Positions 24,248-32,180 of a DNA stretch of 64,000 nucleotides are shown one piece after another (the first letter of the stretch is position 1; every line of letters begins with the position of its first letter). Below the pieces are notes generated by a model. That model saw nothing but the letters and a program-made list of their open reading frames with translations, was not told the origin of the DNA and ran no database searches. The DNA comes from CAZQBY01 sp964592405 [NCBI: uncultured archaeon]. Lineage in GTDB: Archaea; Altiarchaeota; Altiarchaeia; JAFGQM01. The translations under genes and the position numbers were made by a program. The DNA lies in the NCBI GenBank assembly GCA_964592405.1, contig CAZQBY010000003.1, positions 20,329-84,328 of the forward strand, read 5' to 3'.

Positions 24248-25639
24248 ATGATGTCCAAGGACTATGATGTCGTTATAATAGGTGCCGGGCAGGCCGGCAT
24301 GTTCGCTGCATACGAGCTAGCAAAGGCCAAAAAGAAGCTTAGAATCCTTCTCATAGATAAGGGCAAGGACATAGCCGGCAGGACCAAGAAGAGGGGCGAC
24401 AAGGCCCATGGATATGCAAACGGTTCTGACATCATGTGTGGCATGGGTGGAGCAGGCACGTGGTCTGATGGGACGCTCAATCTGAGACCCGACATAGGGG
24501 GGGATCTGGATCTTTTTACGCATGACAACAGCAAATCATGGGAGCTGATAAGGTATGTGGATAGTATATTTCTGAAGCATGGTGCCCCTAAAAAGCTCTA
24601 CAAGGCCAGAGACAAAGACACAGAGAATCTCAAGAGAAAGGCAGCATCCGTGGGTGTGGAGTTCATAGAGATAGAACAGCGTCATATAGGAAGTGACAAG
24701 GCACCTGCAGTCATAAAGAGCTTTGAGGATGAGCTCCGAAGATTGGGGGTGGAGCTACTCATGGAGACGGAAGTCAAGGATATACTAGTTAAGGGCGGAG
24801 TATGCAGTGGGGTTGTACTGAAGAATGGAAAGAAGATAGAATCCAGGAGCGTTATAGCCGCTCCGGGAAGGATAGGGGGCGAGTGGATAGACGGAGTCTT
24901 TACAAAACACGGGGTGGAATATTCATATGGGCCACTGGATGTTGGTGTAAGGGTTGAAGTCCCCTCTATAGTGATGGACCCTATAATCAAGATAAACCGC
25001 GACCCGAAATTCCACATACATACGAAGAAGTACGATGATTTCATGCGCACCTTCTGCACCAACCATCAGGGCTTTGTTGTCAAGGAAACATATGAAGGGC
25101 ATATAGGTGTCAATGGGCATGCAATGCAGGGCCGGAAGTCAAAAAACACGAACTTCGCCTTCCTACAGCGCATACAGCTGACCGAACCACTGGAGAACAC
25201 AACAAAATACGGCAAGTCCATCGGCAAGCTGGCAACAACAATCGGTGGCGGAAAACCCATTGTCCAGAGAATGGGTGATTTGTTCAATGGGAGGAGGTCA
25301 ACATGGGACAGGATAAACCGCAACCGCATCGAGCCCACCCTGAAGGACGTAACGCCGGGCGACATCTCCATGGCAATGCCCCACAGGATAGTCATGAACA
25401 TAATAGAGGGGCTGGAGAAGCTGAACGAAGTCATACCCGGTGTGGTGTCCGACTCGACCCTCCTCTACGCGCCGGAGATAAAGTTCTACTCCACCATGAC
25501 CAAGGTGGACGAAGATATGCAGACCTCGGTCAAGAACCTGTTCGCCGCGGGTGACGGCTGCGGGCTCTCGAGGGACATAACCAATGCGGCCGCTACGGGG
25601 GTCCTGGCCGCGCGCGGCATACTGAGGAACTTGGACTAA
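24248..25639 (+). CDS. FAD-dependent oxidoreductase, COG2509-like
   Basis: A 463-residue flavoprotein. The N-terminal Rossmann motif is VVIIGAGQAGMFAAYELAK (GxGxxG), followed by GRTKKRGDKAHGYANGSDIM and MGGAGTWSDGTLNL, a conserved COG2509 'GGAGT(F/W)SDGKL' segment. The C-terminal FAD-binding part is FAAGDGCGLSRDITNAAATG. Such proteins are predicted dehydrogenases of unknown substrate. A T-rich box (about 24178-24189) lies upstream. Well supported as a flavoprotein, but its reaction is unknown. Confidence 0.85.
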   Translation: MMSKDYDVVIIGAGQAGMFAAYELAKAKKKLRILLIDKGKDIAGRTKKRGDKAHGYANGSDIMCGMGGAGTWSDGTLNLRPDIGGDLDLFTHDNSKSWELIRYVDSIFLKHGAPKKLYKARDKDTENLKRKAASVGVEFIEIEQRHIGSDKAPAVIKSFEDELRRLGVELLMETEVKDILVKGGVCSGVVLKNGKKIESRSVIAAPGRIGGEWIDGVFTKHGVEYSYGPLDVGVRVEVPSIVMDPIIKINRDPKFHIHTKKYDDFMRTFCTNHQGFVVKETYEGHIGVNGHAMQGRKSKNTNFAFLQRIQLTEPLENTTKYGKSIGKLATTIGGGKPIVQRMGDLFNGRRSTWDRINRNRIEPTLKDVTPGDISMAMPHRIVMNIIEGLEKLNEVIPGVVSDSTLLYAPEIKFYSTMTKVDEDMQTSVKNLFAAGDGCGLSRDITNAAATGVLAARGILRNLD

Positions 25640-25689
25640 GCTTTTTATAGTTCGCCCTTTATACTTATGAGGGGGTCTAACTTCTGAAA

Positions 25690-26079
25690 ATGGCCAGGAC
25701 TATTGATGCTGAGGTCGCTGTGATAATTCTTGTGGGTTTTCTGCTGACGGTCTCTGGTATATACCTCAACTTCCAGAACTTGGAGCAGGTGCAGAGAAAG
25801 AATTTTGAGAATCCCGATGAGATATATCGAAATGAGATAATCTATGGAGTAGTTCAGATAATAGGGATGGCAATAATCTTTGTGGGAACCACCCGCGGGC
25901 TAATGCGGAGAACCGACATCATGGCAAACAAATTCGTGAACATCATGGACGTGTTCACGACTCTAGTGAAGAAGCAGATGGAGGTCATCGACAGTACTGA
26001 GGCCAGGAGCAATCTCAGGGAGATAGAGGAGAAAAGCCAGAGGTTCAAGGACGAAATGAAGACCCTGAAGAGGATTTAG
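25690..26079 (+). CDS. Small membrane protein with cytoplasmic coiled coil
   Basis: A 129-residue protein with two membrane helices (about 8-26 and 55-73) and a C-terminal helical tail of about 50 residues (NKFVNIMDVFTTLVKKQMEV ... REIEEKSQRFKDEMKTLKRI). A TATA-like CTTTTTATAG at 25641-25650 lies about 40 bases upstream. The architecture resembles the helix-coil modules of the proteins at 12169 and 20480, but sequence similarity is too weak to claim homology. Function unknown. Confidence 0.55.
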   Translation: MARTIDAEVAVIILVGFLLTVSGIYLNFQNLEQVQRKNFENPDEIYRNEIIYGVVQIIGMAIIFVGTTRGLMRRTDIMANKFVNIMDVFTTLVKKQMEVIDSTEARSNLREIEEKSQRFKDEMKTLKRI

Positions 26080-26103
26080 CAGCATGTCTAGGGCGGCACG
26101 TCG

Positions 26104-26111
26104 CCTTTTTA
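26104..26111 (+). promoter_or_regulatory. TATA-like box of the solute-synthesis operon
   Basis: CCTTTTTA about 24-31 bases before ATG 26135; a leaderless start is likely. Confidence 0.45.
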
Positions 26112-26134
26112 CGCTTTCCCTTCTAGTTTAACCC

Positions 26135-27553
26135 ATGATTTCGACAAAGGTCGAAGACAATGAGCAGATAAAGGAGCAGGATCTCGAGAAGCTCAAGCTC
26201 AGCAATACTGTCTATCAAGAGAGCGGCACCAACCCTGTGACCATCTCCGTAGTGTTGCCTACCTTCAACAACGGAAATCCGGAATATATAGAGACTATGC
26301 TTATGATAATGCGCAAGATAGGAAAGCTTATAGACCGTGGGGCAGTGGATGAGTTGGTTATCGTCGATGGCTCGCATGACAAGAAGGGACTACCCGACTC
26401 CGAATTCATCAAGTTCATGCTCGCACTGTGCGTAAAGCACTGCAAGACATTCTCAAAGGAGGTGGAGTTTGTCAGGAACCTGCCAGATGGTAAGCAGAAA
26501 AGCATGGAGGGGCGCTTTGACTTCTCAGTGCGCTTTTTAAGCCAGCTGGATCCCCTGCTTCACAGGATATTTCTAGACCACAAGCTTCTGACACCAAAGG
26601 AGATAGAGTTTCTGAAGAGGGGAAAGGGTGCCGGGCTCTGGTATGCCGTCCCAGTCACTTATGGAAATATCCTCTGTTTTATTGACTCTGATATCAAGTC
26701 TTTCAGAAAGTTTTATGTGAGCGCGCTCTGCAAACCCATACTTGATTCATGGAAATCTGACTGCAAGACCCGGACTTGCAATCCGCAGGTGCTCTTCACT
26801 AAGGCTGCCTACACACGGAAGAATGAAACGGCGGATGGTTTCAAGTTTGGCGGCAGGCTGGAGAGGGTCGGAATGAGGCCCCTGTTCCGGGTGCTAAAGA
26901 AGATGGGATATTTCAATGGTCTTGAAAAGCTGAAATACCACCTCAGTGGAGAGTGTGCCTTTGCCATAGATGCCCTTAAGAGCATACGCTTCTCTAACGG
27001 CTATGATATAGAGACGTCCATTCTCTGTCAACTCTGGAAGCAGTTTGGGATAAACAGGATAGCAGAGGTCGATCTTGGGATATATCAGCATATTCCCGGC
27101 AGTGATGAGCATATAAAGGACATGATGAGAGAGGTGGCCTCGGCCATCAGATACTGGACTGATGAATATGGTATGAGGATAGATGTTAGCAGACTTGCCA
27201 ATGAATACGCCAAAGAAGCTTATAACATGCTGCAGGAGTACTGGAACAAGGCCCTGAGTATGGAGGGGTTCACATACAACAGCAGGGACCGACAGGCTGA
27301 TGCCAAGCGCATTGATGAATTTAGGAAGATATTAATGAGCGTTTGGGAGAATGGCGGGAAGCCAAAACTCCTGCATTCTTGGAAGGAGATGGAAGAGCGG
27401 GCCAATTCGGAGAAGGGTTATTCATACCAGAACCTCAAGCTCTCCCTTCGCAAGCGCATCAACAAGTTCACATCCAACATAATTCTATCCTCTATTTACA
27501 TAGACAGATCAGATGACATCATCCAAAAATATTCTGGTGTTTACAGATCTTGA
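26135..27553 (+). CDS. GT81-like glucosyl-3-phosphoglycerate synthase
   Basis: A 472-residue GT-A glycosyltransferase. Seen: ISVVLPTFNNGNPEYIETM, LVIVDGS, GLWYAVPVTYGNILCFIDSD with the metal-binding D-S-D, FGGRLERVGMRPLF and YHLSGECAFAIDALKSIRFS, matching the GGRVTEL.ARPL and LAGE(C/Y)A signatures of GpgS. GpgS transfers glucose from NDP-glucose to 3-phosphoglycerate. The next gene is the matching phosphatase, overlapping by 41 bases. A mannosyl transfer (mannosylglycerate) cannot be excluded from sequence. Confidence 0.8.
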   Translation: MISTKVEDNEQIKEQDLEKLKLSNTVYQESGTNPVTISVVLPTFNNGNPEYIETMLMIMRKIGKLIDRGAVDELVIVDGSHDKKGLPDSEFIKFMLALCVKHCKTFSKEVEFVRNLPDGKQKSMEGRFDFSVRFLSQLDPLLHRIFLDHKLLTPKEIEFLKRGKGAGLWYAVPVTYGNILCFIDSDIKSFRKFYVSALCKPILDSWKSDCKTRTCNPQVLFTKAAYTRKNETADGFKFGGRLERVGMRPLFRVLKKMGYFNGLEKLKYHLSGECAFAIDALKSIRFSNGYDIETSILCQLWKQFGINRIAEVDLGIYQHIPGSDEHIKDMMREVASAIRYWTDEYGMRIDVSRLANEYAKEAYNMLQEYWNKALSMEGFTYNSRDRQADAKRIDEFRKILMSVWENGGKPKLLHSWKEMEERANSEKGYSYQNLKLSLRKRINKFTSNIILSSIYIDRSDDIIQKYSGVYRS

Positions 27554-28319
27554 TGGGACTCTGATAGACCACGATACATATTCGTGGGAGCCGGCCAGAG
27601 AATCCATAGAGATGCTAAAAGGGGCCAGAATTCCCATAATTCCCTGCACCTCCAAGACGCGTGCAGAGATAGAGTTCTATCGCAGAGGTATGGGGTTGGA
27701 GGATCCATTCATCTCGGAGAATGGAGGGGGTATATTCATACCAAAGGAATATTTTGACTTCAACTTTGATTATGACAAGGAGGTTGGGAATTACAAGGTT
27801 ATAGAGCTAGGAATGTCCTACGGGGACATAAGGCGTGCGCTGGATGAGATGCGCAGCTTTGGAGACATTACTGGCTTTGGTGACATGTCCGTAGAGGAGG
27901 TCGCCAGAGACACAGGACTCTCTCTGGAGGAGGCACGCATGGCCAAAGAGCGGGAGTATGATGAGGCATTCATATTCAGCGGTGATGAGGAGGGCCTAAA
28001 GAGGGCCATCAAGAAGGCGGGCCTCCGGTGGACAAAAGGCGGGCGATACTGGCATATTATGGGTAACAACGACAAGGGGAAGGCAGTCAGGATATTGACC
28101 GGACTATTCGCAAAGAAGTTGGGTTCTGTCCAGACTGTTGGGCTTGGTGACTCCCTGAACGACCTTCCCATGCTAGAGGCGGTGGAAATTCCAATACTCG
28201 TGCAGAAAAAGGATGGAAGTTATGATGCAAGAGTGGACGTTCCCGGCCTGATAAAGACGGATGCGCCGGGCCCGGAGGGGTGGGCCAAGGCCGTCAGAAG
28301 TCTCTTCCCCGCAGTTTGA
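27513..28319 (+). CDS. HAD phosphatase, glucosyl/mannosyl-3-phosphoglycerate type
   Basis: A 268-residue HAD-superfamily hydrolase of COG3769. Motif I is FTDLDGTLID (nucleophile Asp), motif II PCTSKTR, motif III a lysine in NNDKGKAV and motif IV GLGDSLNDLPML; SENGGGIF is the MpgP cap-associated segment. It dephosphorylates the glycosyl-3-phosphoglycerate made by the preceding synthase, releasing the compatible solute (glucosylglycerate or mannosylglycerate). The 41-base overlap with the synthase gene indicates tight coupling. Confidence 0.88.
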   Translation: MTSSKNILVFTDLDGTLIDHDTYSWEPARESIEMLKGARIPIIPCTSKTRAEIEFYRRGMGLEDPFISENGGGIFIPKEYFDFNFDYDKEVGNYKVIELGMSYGDIRRALDEMRSFGDITGFGDMSVEEVARDTGLSLEEARMAKEREYDEAFIFSGDEEGLKRAIKKAGLRWTKGGRYWHIMGNNDKGKAVRILTGLFAKKLGSVQTVGLGDSLNDLPMLEAVEIPILVQKKDGSYDARVDVPGLIKTDAPGPEGWAKAVRSLFPAV

Positions 28320-28453
28320 GTCCAGATATGGGTTTAATCCCGGCACAGTTCGGATAGGAACAGGATATCAAGGCTCCTTGCATCCGTCATGTTTTCCAGA
28401 TATCTCAAATTGGTTTGGGATTCAAAAGTAAAATTGTGAGCGGATGCGTGCGA

Positions 28454-28463
28454 GATTTTTATA
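28454..28463 (+). promoter_or_regulatory. TATA-like box for 28489 operon
   Basis: GATTTTTATA 26-35 bases upstream of ATG 28489; marks the GH15-like pair as its own transcription unit, separate from the synthase operon. Confidence 0.45.
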
Positions 28464-28488
28464 GTTCGACGCATTACTTAAGAAGAAA

Positions 28489-28992
28489 ATGCTCAGAAGA
28501 AGAACTATGACAAAGGCCTTTCTAGTAGGTGTCCATGAGATGGAGAGGAAGATGGGGCCGGAGGCCACCGACGAATGGATGCGCAAGATTGGTGAGAAGC
28601 TGGCGGAATTTGAAGGCCCGGGCATAATGGGTGAGGAAGTGGACGGTTTATACTGCTTCCGGATATGTCTGTTTGCACCAAAGCTGGATGAATTTTTGGA
28701 AGAAATGGGATATTGCCCTGAGGGCCATGAGGAGATACTAGAATATGTTAAGGTCAGAGATCAGGGGCCAAGAGGACCTGCCGCTGTCAACGTCTGTTGC
28801 TCCATGTGCCATGCTTATAGGAAAAGAAGGGGAAGGCTCTCGGGCAAGTCGGATCTGTTGCATCTGGGCGCAAGATACAAACTGACCGGAGAAGAGAATA
28901 TCAACAAAGAGGCAATCAAGAAATCAGGTCATAAGATCAAGGACATTGAAGCTCTCCTCAAGAAGTTTGACTGCATTAATGCCTATGTATGA
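28489..28992 (+). CDS. Hypothetical cysteine-containing protein
   Basis: A 167-residue soluble protein, with cysteine clusters YCFRICLFAPKL and VNVCCSMCHAYRK. The latter resembles the metal-binding C-terminus of V4R/vinyl-reductase-like proteins, but only loosely. Other features are an N-terminal helix GVHEMERKMGPEATDEWMRK and a C-terminal lysine-rich helix. Family not recognised. The stop overlaps the start of the GH15-like gene by 4 bases (ATGA), so the two products are likely made together. Confidence 0.5.
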   Translation: MLRRRTMTKAFLVGVHEMERKMGPEATDEWMRKIGEKLAEFEGPGIMGEEVDGLYCFRICLFAPKLDEFLEEMGYCPEGHEEILEYVKVRDQGPRGPAAVNVCCSMCHAYRKRRGRLSGKSDLLHLGARYKLTGEENINKEAIKKSGHKIKDIEALLKKFDCINAYV

Positions 28993-30194
28993 TGAACCTG
29001 AAGGAAGCCCAAAAACTCTATGATAAAAGCATAGAGATACTAAGGGAGAATCAGCATGAAAACGGCGGTTTCTATGCCTCGCCACCCGGGACCCGCTATC
29101 CCTATGTCTATGCACGCGACCATTCCATAGATGTCATGGGCGCAACCAGCGCTGGGCTTTTCAATGTTGCCAAAAAGGGGCTAGAATTTATGCTCAGGTA
29201 TCAGAAGCCTAGCGGCGAGTTTGCACAGAGGTATGATGTAGAGGGCAATGACCGCTCATACAAGGAGCTGCAGATAGACGGCAATGGACTGGTGCTCTTT
29301 GCACTGGGAGATTATTGCAGGAAAAGCGGAGACTACTCCCTGGTGGATGAATACTGGGAGCACATAATGAAGGGTGCTGAATTCATATTGCAGAATATGA
29401 ATGATGAGATTGGACTAGTCCACACGATAAACAGCATCCATGAGTATCCCGCCTATGAACAGGGGTTTGAGATATATGCAAACTCGGCCTGTTGCGGTGG
29501 TCTGGCGGAGGTCGCCCGCCTGGCTAAAAGGAAGGGAGAGAAAGTGGGTGAAATAACCAAGGCAGTAAAGAGGATAAAAGCTGGTATCGGAAAGGCCCTT
29601 TGGAGCCCAAGGAGGAGATCCTTCATAAAAAACATACGGATAAAAAACAAGCACAGCAACCCTTTGGGCTATGATCCCTATTCATCCGTGGTGACAGATG
29701 TTGACGCAGTTTTATATGCGCCTGCTTATTTTGGGATATTCCCAGACAGCGACAGAAAGATCAAGCTAACTGTTGAGAGGATACATAAGGAGCTATGGGA
29801 TCTGGAGCTGGGTGGATTAAATCGTTATCCTGAGAGCTGGGGACGCAACAACGGGGGTTATGGACCGTGGTGCCATTTTACAGCCATGTTGTCACGCCAC
29901 TATTCCAAGACTGGTATGAAGTGGATGGCTGACATATATCTTGGATGGGTAGTGGACAAGGCCTATAACTATCTTCTCCCGGAACATATATCCACCTGTG
30001 AGCGCTTCCGGCTGTGGGAGGAGGAGTATACCAACGCCCACATCATGCGAGACGACAAGATTGTGATGCGCAGACGCATCAAAAAGCACCCGATGTGGAA
30101 GGAAGGCTTGGCATATGTAGTGGTTCCGCTCATCTGGCCGCATGCCGAATATATCATGGCCTATAACGACTACAAGAAAGCCTTTTTGGGCTGA
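28989..30194 (+). CDS. GH15-like (six-hairpin) glycoside hydrolase
   Basis: A 401-residue protein of (alpha/alpha)6 barrel type: YVYARDHSIDVMGATSAGLF, KELQIDGNGLVLFALGDY, GLNRYPESWGRNNGGYGPWC and YLLPEHIST, each typical of glucoamylase-like GH15 repeats. A glutamate in the last segment is a candidate catalytic base or acid. There is no signal peptide, so it acts in the cytoplasm. It could hydrolyse glucosylglycerate made by the neighbouring operon, or another alpha-glucoside; context suggests the former, but specificity is not proven. Confidence 0.72.
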   Translation: MMNLKEAQKLYDKSIEILRENQHENGGFYASPPGTRYPYVYARDHSIDVMGATSAGLFNVAKKGLEFMLRYQKPSGEFAQRYDVEGNDRSYKELQIDGNGLVLFALGDYCRKSGDYSLVDEYWEHIMKGAEFILQNMNDEIGLVHTINSIHEYPAYEQGFEIYANSACCGGLAEVARLAKRKGEKVGEITKAVKRIKAGIGKALWSPRRRSFIKNIRIKNKHSNPLGYDPYSSVVTDVDAVLYAPAYFGIFPDSDRKIKLTVERIHKELWDLELGGLNRYPESWGRNNGGYGPWCHFTAMLSRHYSKTGMKWMADIYLGWVVDKAYNYLLPEHISTCERFRLWEEEYTNAHIMRDDKIVMRRRIKKHPMWKEGLAYVVVPLIWPHAEYIMAYNDYKKAFLG

Positions 30195-30362
30195 AGTTCC
30201 GGCCACCTGAGCCCAGTCGGAAGAAGGAGGATTTCCTGGCCAGTGGCCTGACATAAAGGTCCGGGAAATGAGGGTGCAGGCTTTTCAAGATTAGTCTTTT
30301 ATTTTGGAATATTCTAACTAAGCGCCATTGTCCGAATTGGAGAAGGCATTTGGAATCGTTGT

Positions 30363-30529
30363 GCGGCCGTGGTGTAGTCTGGTATCACTCAAGCCTTCCA
30401 CGACCTTTTCTCGGAGAAAAGGTCGATCAAAAGAGGCCTTCGCCTCGTGAAGGCGCTTTCGGTCGACCGTGGACTAGAGACTGGGAGCGGAGTGAGCTTG
30501 GAACCCGGGTTCGAATCCCGGCGGCCGCA
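30363..30529 (+). tRNA. tRNA-Gly (anticodon TCC) with 94-base intron
   Basis: The acceptor GCGGCCG (30363-30369) pairs with CGGCCGC (30522-30528), discriminator A. D stem GTG/CAC; anticodon stem CAAGC (30390-30394) pairs with GCTTG (30496-30500); T arm CCGGG TTCGAAT CCCGG. Loop bases 32-37 are CTTCCA, giving anticodon TCC (Gly). The intron is 30401-30494 at position 37/38: exon CTTC pairs with intron GGAG, with 3' bulge TG|A. The intron helix next to it is weak, so the BHB is relaxed. The intron begins with a strong 11-bp hairpin (CGACCTTTTCT/AGAAAAGGTCG). Confidence 0.88.
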
Positions 30530-30636
30530 CCTTACTTTTTCTTGAGTTAACCTTGGTGCGGTCTTCGCTTCACTGCTCAAGAAAGCCATTGGGCGAAGCA
30601 TGCTTCTCGCATTCGCTCGAAGCGGCGGCCACACTT

Positions 30637-30722
30637 ACACATCATTATGGTGGCTCGTGCTGGCTGCTATGGCAGGAGCATCTGCCTAGAGGTGTATCCA
30701 CCCTGCCATCCAAACGACCGTG
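30637..30722 (+). ncRNA. tRNA-adjacent element C (divergent candidate)
   Basis: About 80 bases downstream of tRNA-Gly(TCC). It shares TTATG, AGAGG, TGT.TCCACC and GCCATCC with element A in the same order, and ends GACCGTGC followed by TTCTTTTTCTT. The latter resembles the tRNA's own flank (GGCCGCACC then TTACTTTTTCTT). A 7-bp ATGGCAG/CTGCCAT pairing is possible. Relation to A and B is weaker than A to B. The stretch 30530-30636 before it shows nothing else. Confidence 0.25.
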
Positions 30723-30754
30723 CTTCTTTTTCTTGATTCCCTCGTTATAGCTCC

Positions 30755-32116
30755 ATGAAGATAAGTTTTCTAGGAGCCTGCAGAATGGTTACCGGCTCCT
30801 GTTATCTCATTGAGACAAATGGGGAGAAGGTGCTGGTTGACTGTGGTATGTTTCAGGGTTCCAAAGAGGTTACCCGGCTTAATTATGAGGGTTTTGGATT
30901 CAACCCGGAAGAGATATCATATGTTTTTCTGACTCATGCACATATTGACCATTCCGGCCTGCTGCCAAAGCTCTATGCAGAAGGATTTTATGGCAGAATC
31001 GTTTCGACCGGGGCAACTGCCGATTTGTGCAAGATTATGCTGGAAGATGCAGCTGATATGCACGAGCACGGAACAGAGCATGAGAACCGCAGAAGAGAGG
31101 AAGAGGGTTTGCCACCAAGAAAGCCGCTCTACACTAAGAGAGATGCTAGGGGCGTCTGCAGGCAGTTTGACAGGGTCAACTACGATGAGACATATGAAGG
31201 TGGCTGTATTAGTGTGAGGTATTTTGATGCAGGCCACATACTGGGCTCGGCAATAATTGAGATGTCTGCAGAGGGCAAAAAGATTGTCTTTTCCGGCGAT
31301 ATTGGTCAGTGGGGCAGCCCAATAGTGAGAGATCCCACCCTGATAAGGGAGGCAGACTATTTGCTGATGGAGTCTACGTATGGAAATCGTCTCCATCAGG
31401 ATGTTTCTGAGAGGGCAAACCTGCTGGCAGAATATGCCCGAGAAACTTACAAAAGGGGGGGCAAACTGCTTATACCCTCATTCGCTGTAGAGAGGACACA
31501 GGAGCTACTTTACACAATAAAAAAACTAAAGGATGCCGGAGAGTTCCCACAGGAAGAAGTCTTTCTGGACAGCCCGCTGGCCATGAGAGCAACCAATGTT
31601 TTCGTCAAGCACAGGGAGTGCTATGACTGGGAGAGTCTGAGTTCTGACGATCCTATGGGATTGGATGAAATTCAGTACACAGGAAGTGTGGAGGCTTCCA
31701 AGAAGCTCAACCACTACAGCAAGCCGTGTATCATAATTGCTGGGAGCGGAATGTGTACGGGTGGTAGGATAAAACACCATCTCAAAAACAGTCTTTATGA
31801 CTCAAGAAATATGGTGCTGTTTGTAGGCTATCAGGCAGAAGGCACTCTGGGCCGAGTAATCCTCGAAGGAGCCAAGAGAGTCAGGCTCTTGGGTGTTGAG
31901 GTGGATGTCAATGCCGAGATTCGCAGTATAGATGGGTTCTCGGCTCATGCCGATAGGAACGGCCTGCTCACATGGGTCAAGGGATTCAAAAGAGCACCAA
32001 AAATCACTTTTATAGTCCATGGCGAACCAGATGCTGCAGAGGCATTGAAAGAGGGGCTTGAGAGGGGAGGTTTCTATTGCAGGATACCCTCAATGCTACA
32101 GACCATAAGGCTCTGA
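30755..32116 (+). CDS. Beta-CASP metallo-beta-lactamase RNA-processing nuclease
   Basis: A 453-residue protein of COG1236. The MBL zinc site is LTHAHIDHSGLLPKL (HxHxDH), with FDAGHILGSA and FSGDIGQWGSPI for further ligands. The beta-CASP part includes IPSFAVERTQELLY, the GSGMCTGGRIKHHL segment and the C-terminal DGFSAHADRNGLL histidine motif. These enzymes are exo- or endoribonucleases, often with 5'-3' activity in archaea. No KH domain is present, so it is the shorter class, not the CPSF-type aCPSF1. Confidence 0.9.
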   Translation: MKISFLGACRMVTGSCYLIETNGEKVLVDCGMFQGSKEVTRLNYEGFGFNPEEISYVFLTHAHIDHSGLLPKLYAEGFYGRIVSTGATADLCKIMLEDAADMHEHGTEHENRRREEEGLPPRKPLYTKRDARGVCRQFDRVNYDETYEGGCISVRYFDAGHILGSAIIEMSAEGKKIVFSGDIGQWGSPIVRDPTLIREADYLLMESTYGNRLHQDVSERANLLAEYARETYKRGGKLLIPSFAVERTQELLYTIKKLKDAGEFPQEEVFLDSPLAMRATNVFVKHRECYDWESLSSDDPMGLDEIQYTGSVEASKKLNHYSKPCIIIAGSGMCTGGRIKHHLKNSLYDSRNMVLFVGYQAEGTLGRVILEGAKRVRLLGVEVDVNAEIRSIDGFSAHADRNGLLTWVKGFKRAPKITFIVHGEPDAAEALKEGLERGGFYCRIPSMLQTIRL

Positions 32117-32144
32117 ATATCATAGCTATCCAAGAACCAAGCGG

Positions 32145-32154
32145 GTTTTTAACA
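32145..32154 (+). promoter_or_regulatory. TATA-like box of the SLC12-like gene
   Basis: GTTTTTAACA 27-36 bases upstream of ATG 32181. Confidence 0.45.
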
Positions 32155-32180
32155 TTAGTCAGTAAAAAACTACTGAAGAA

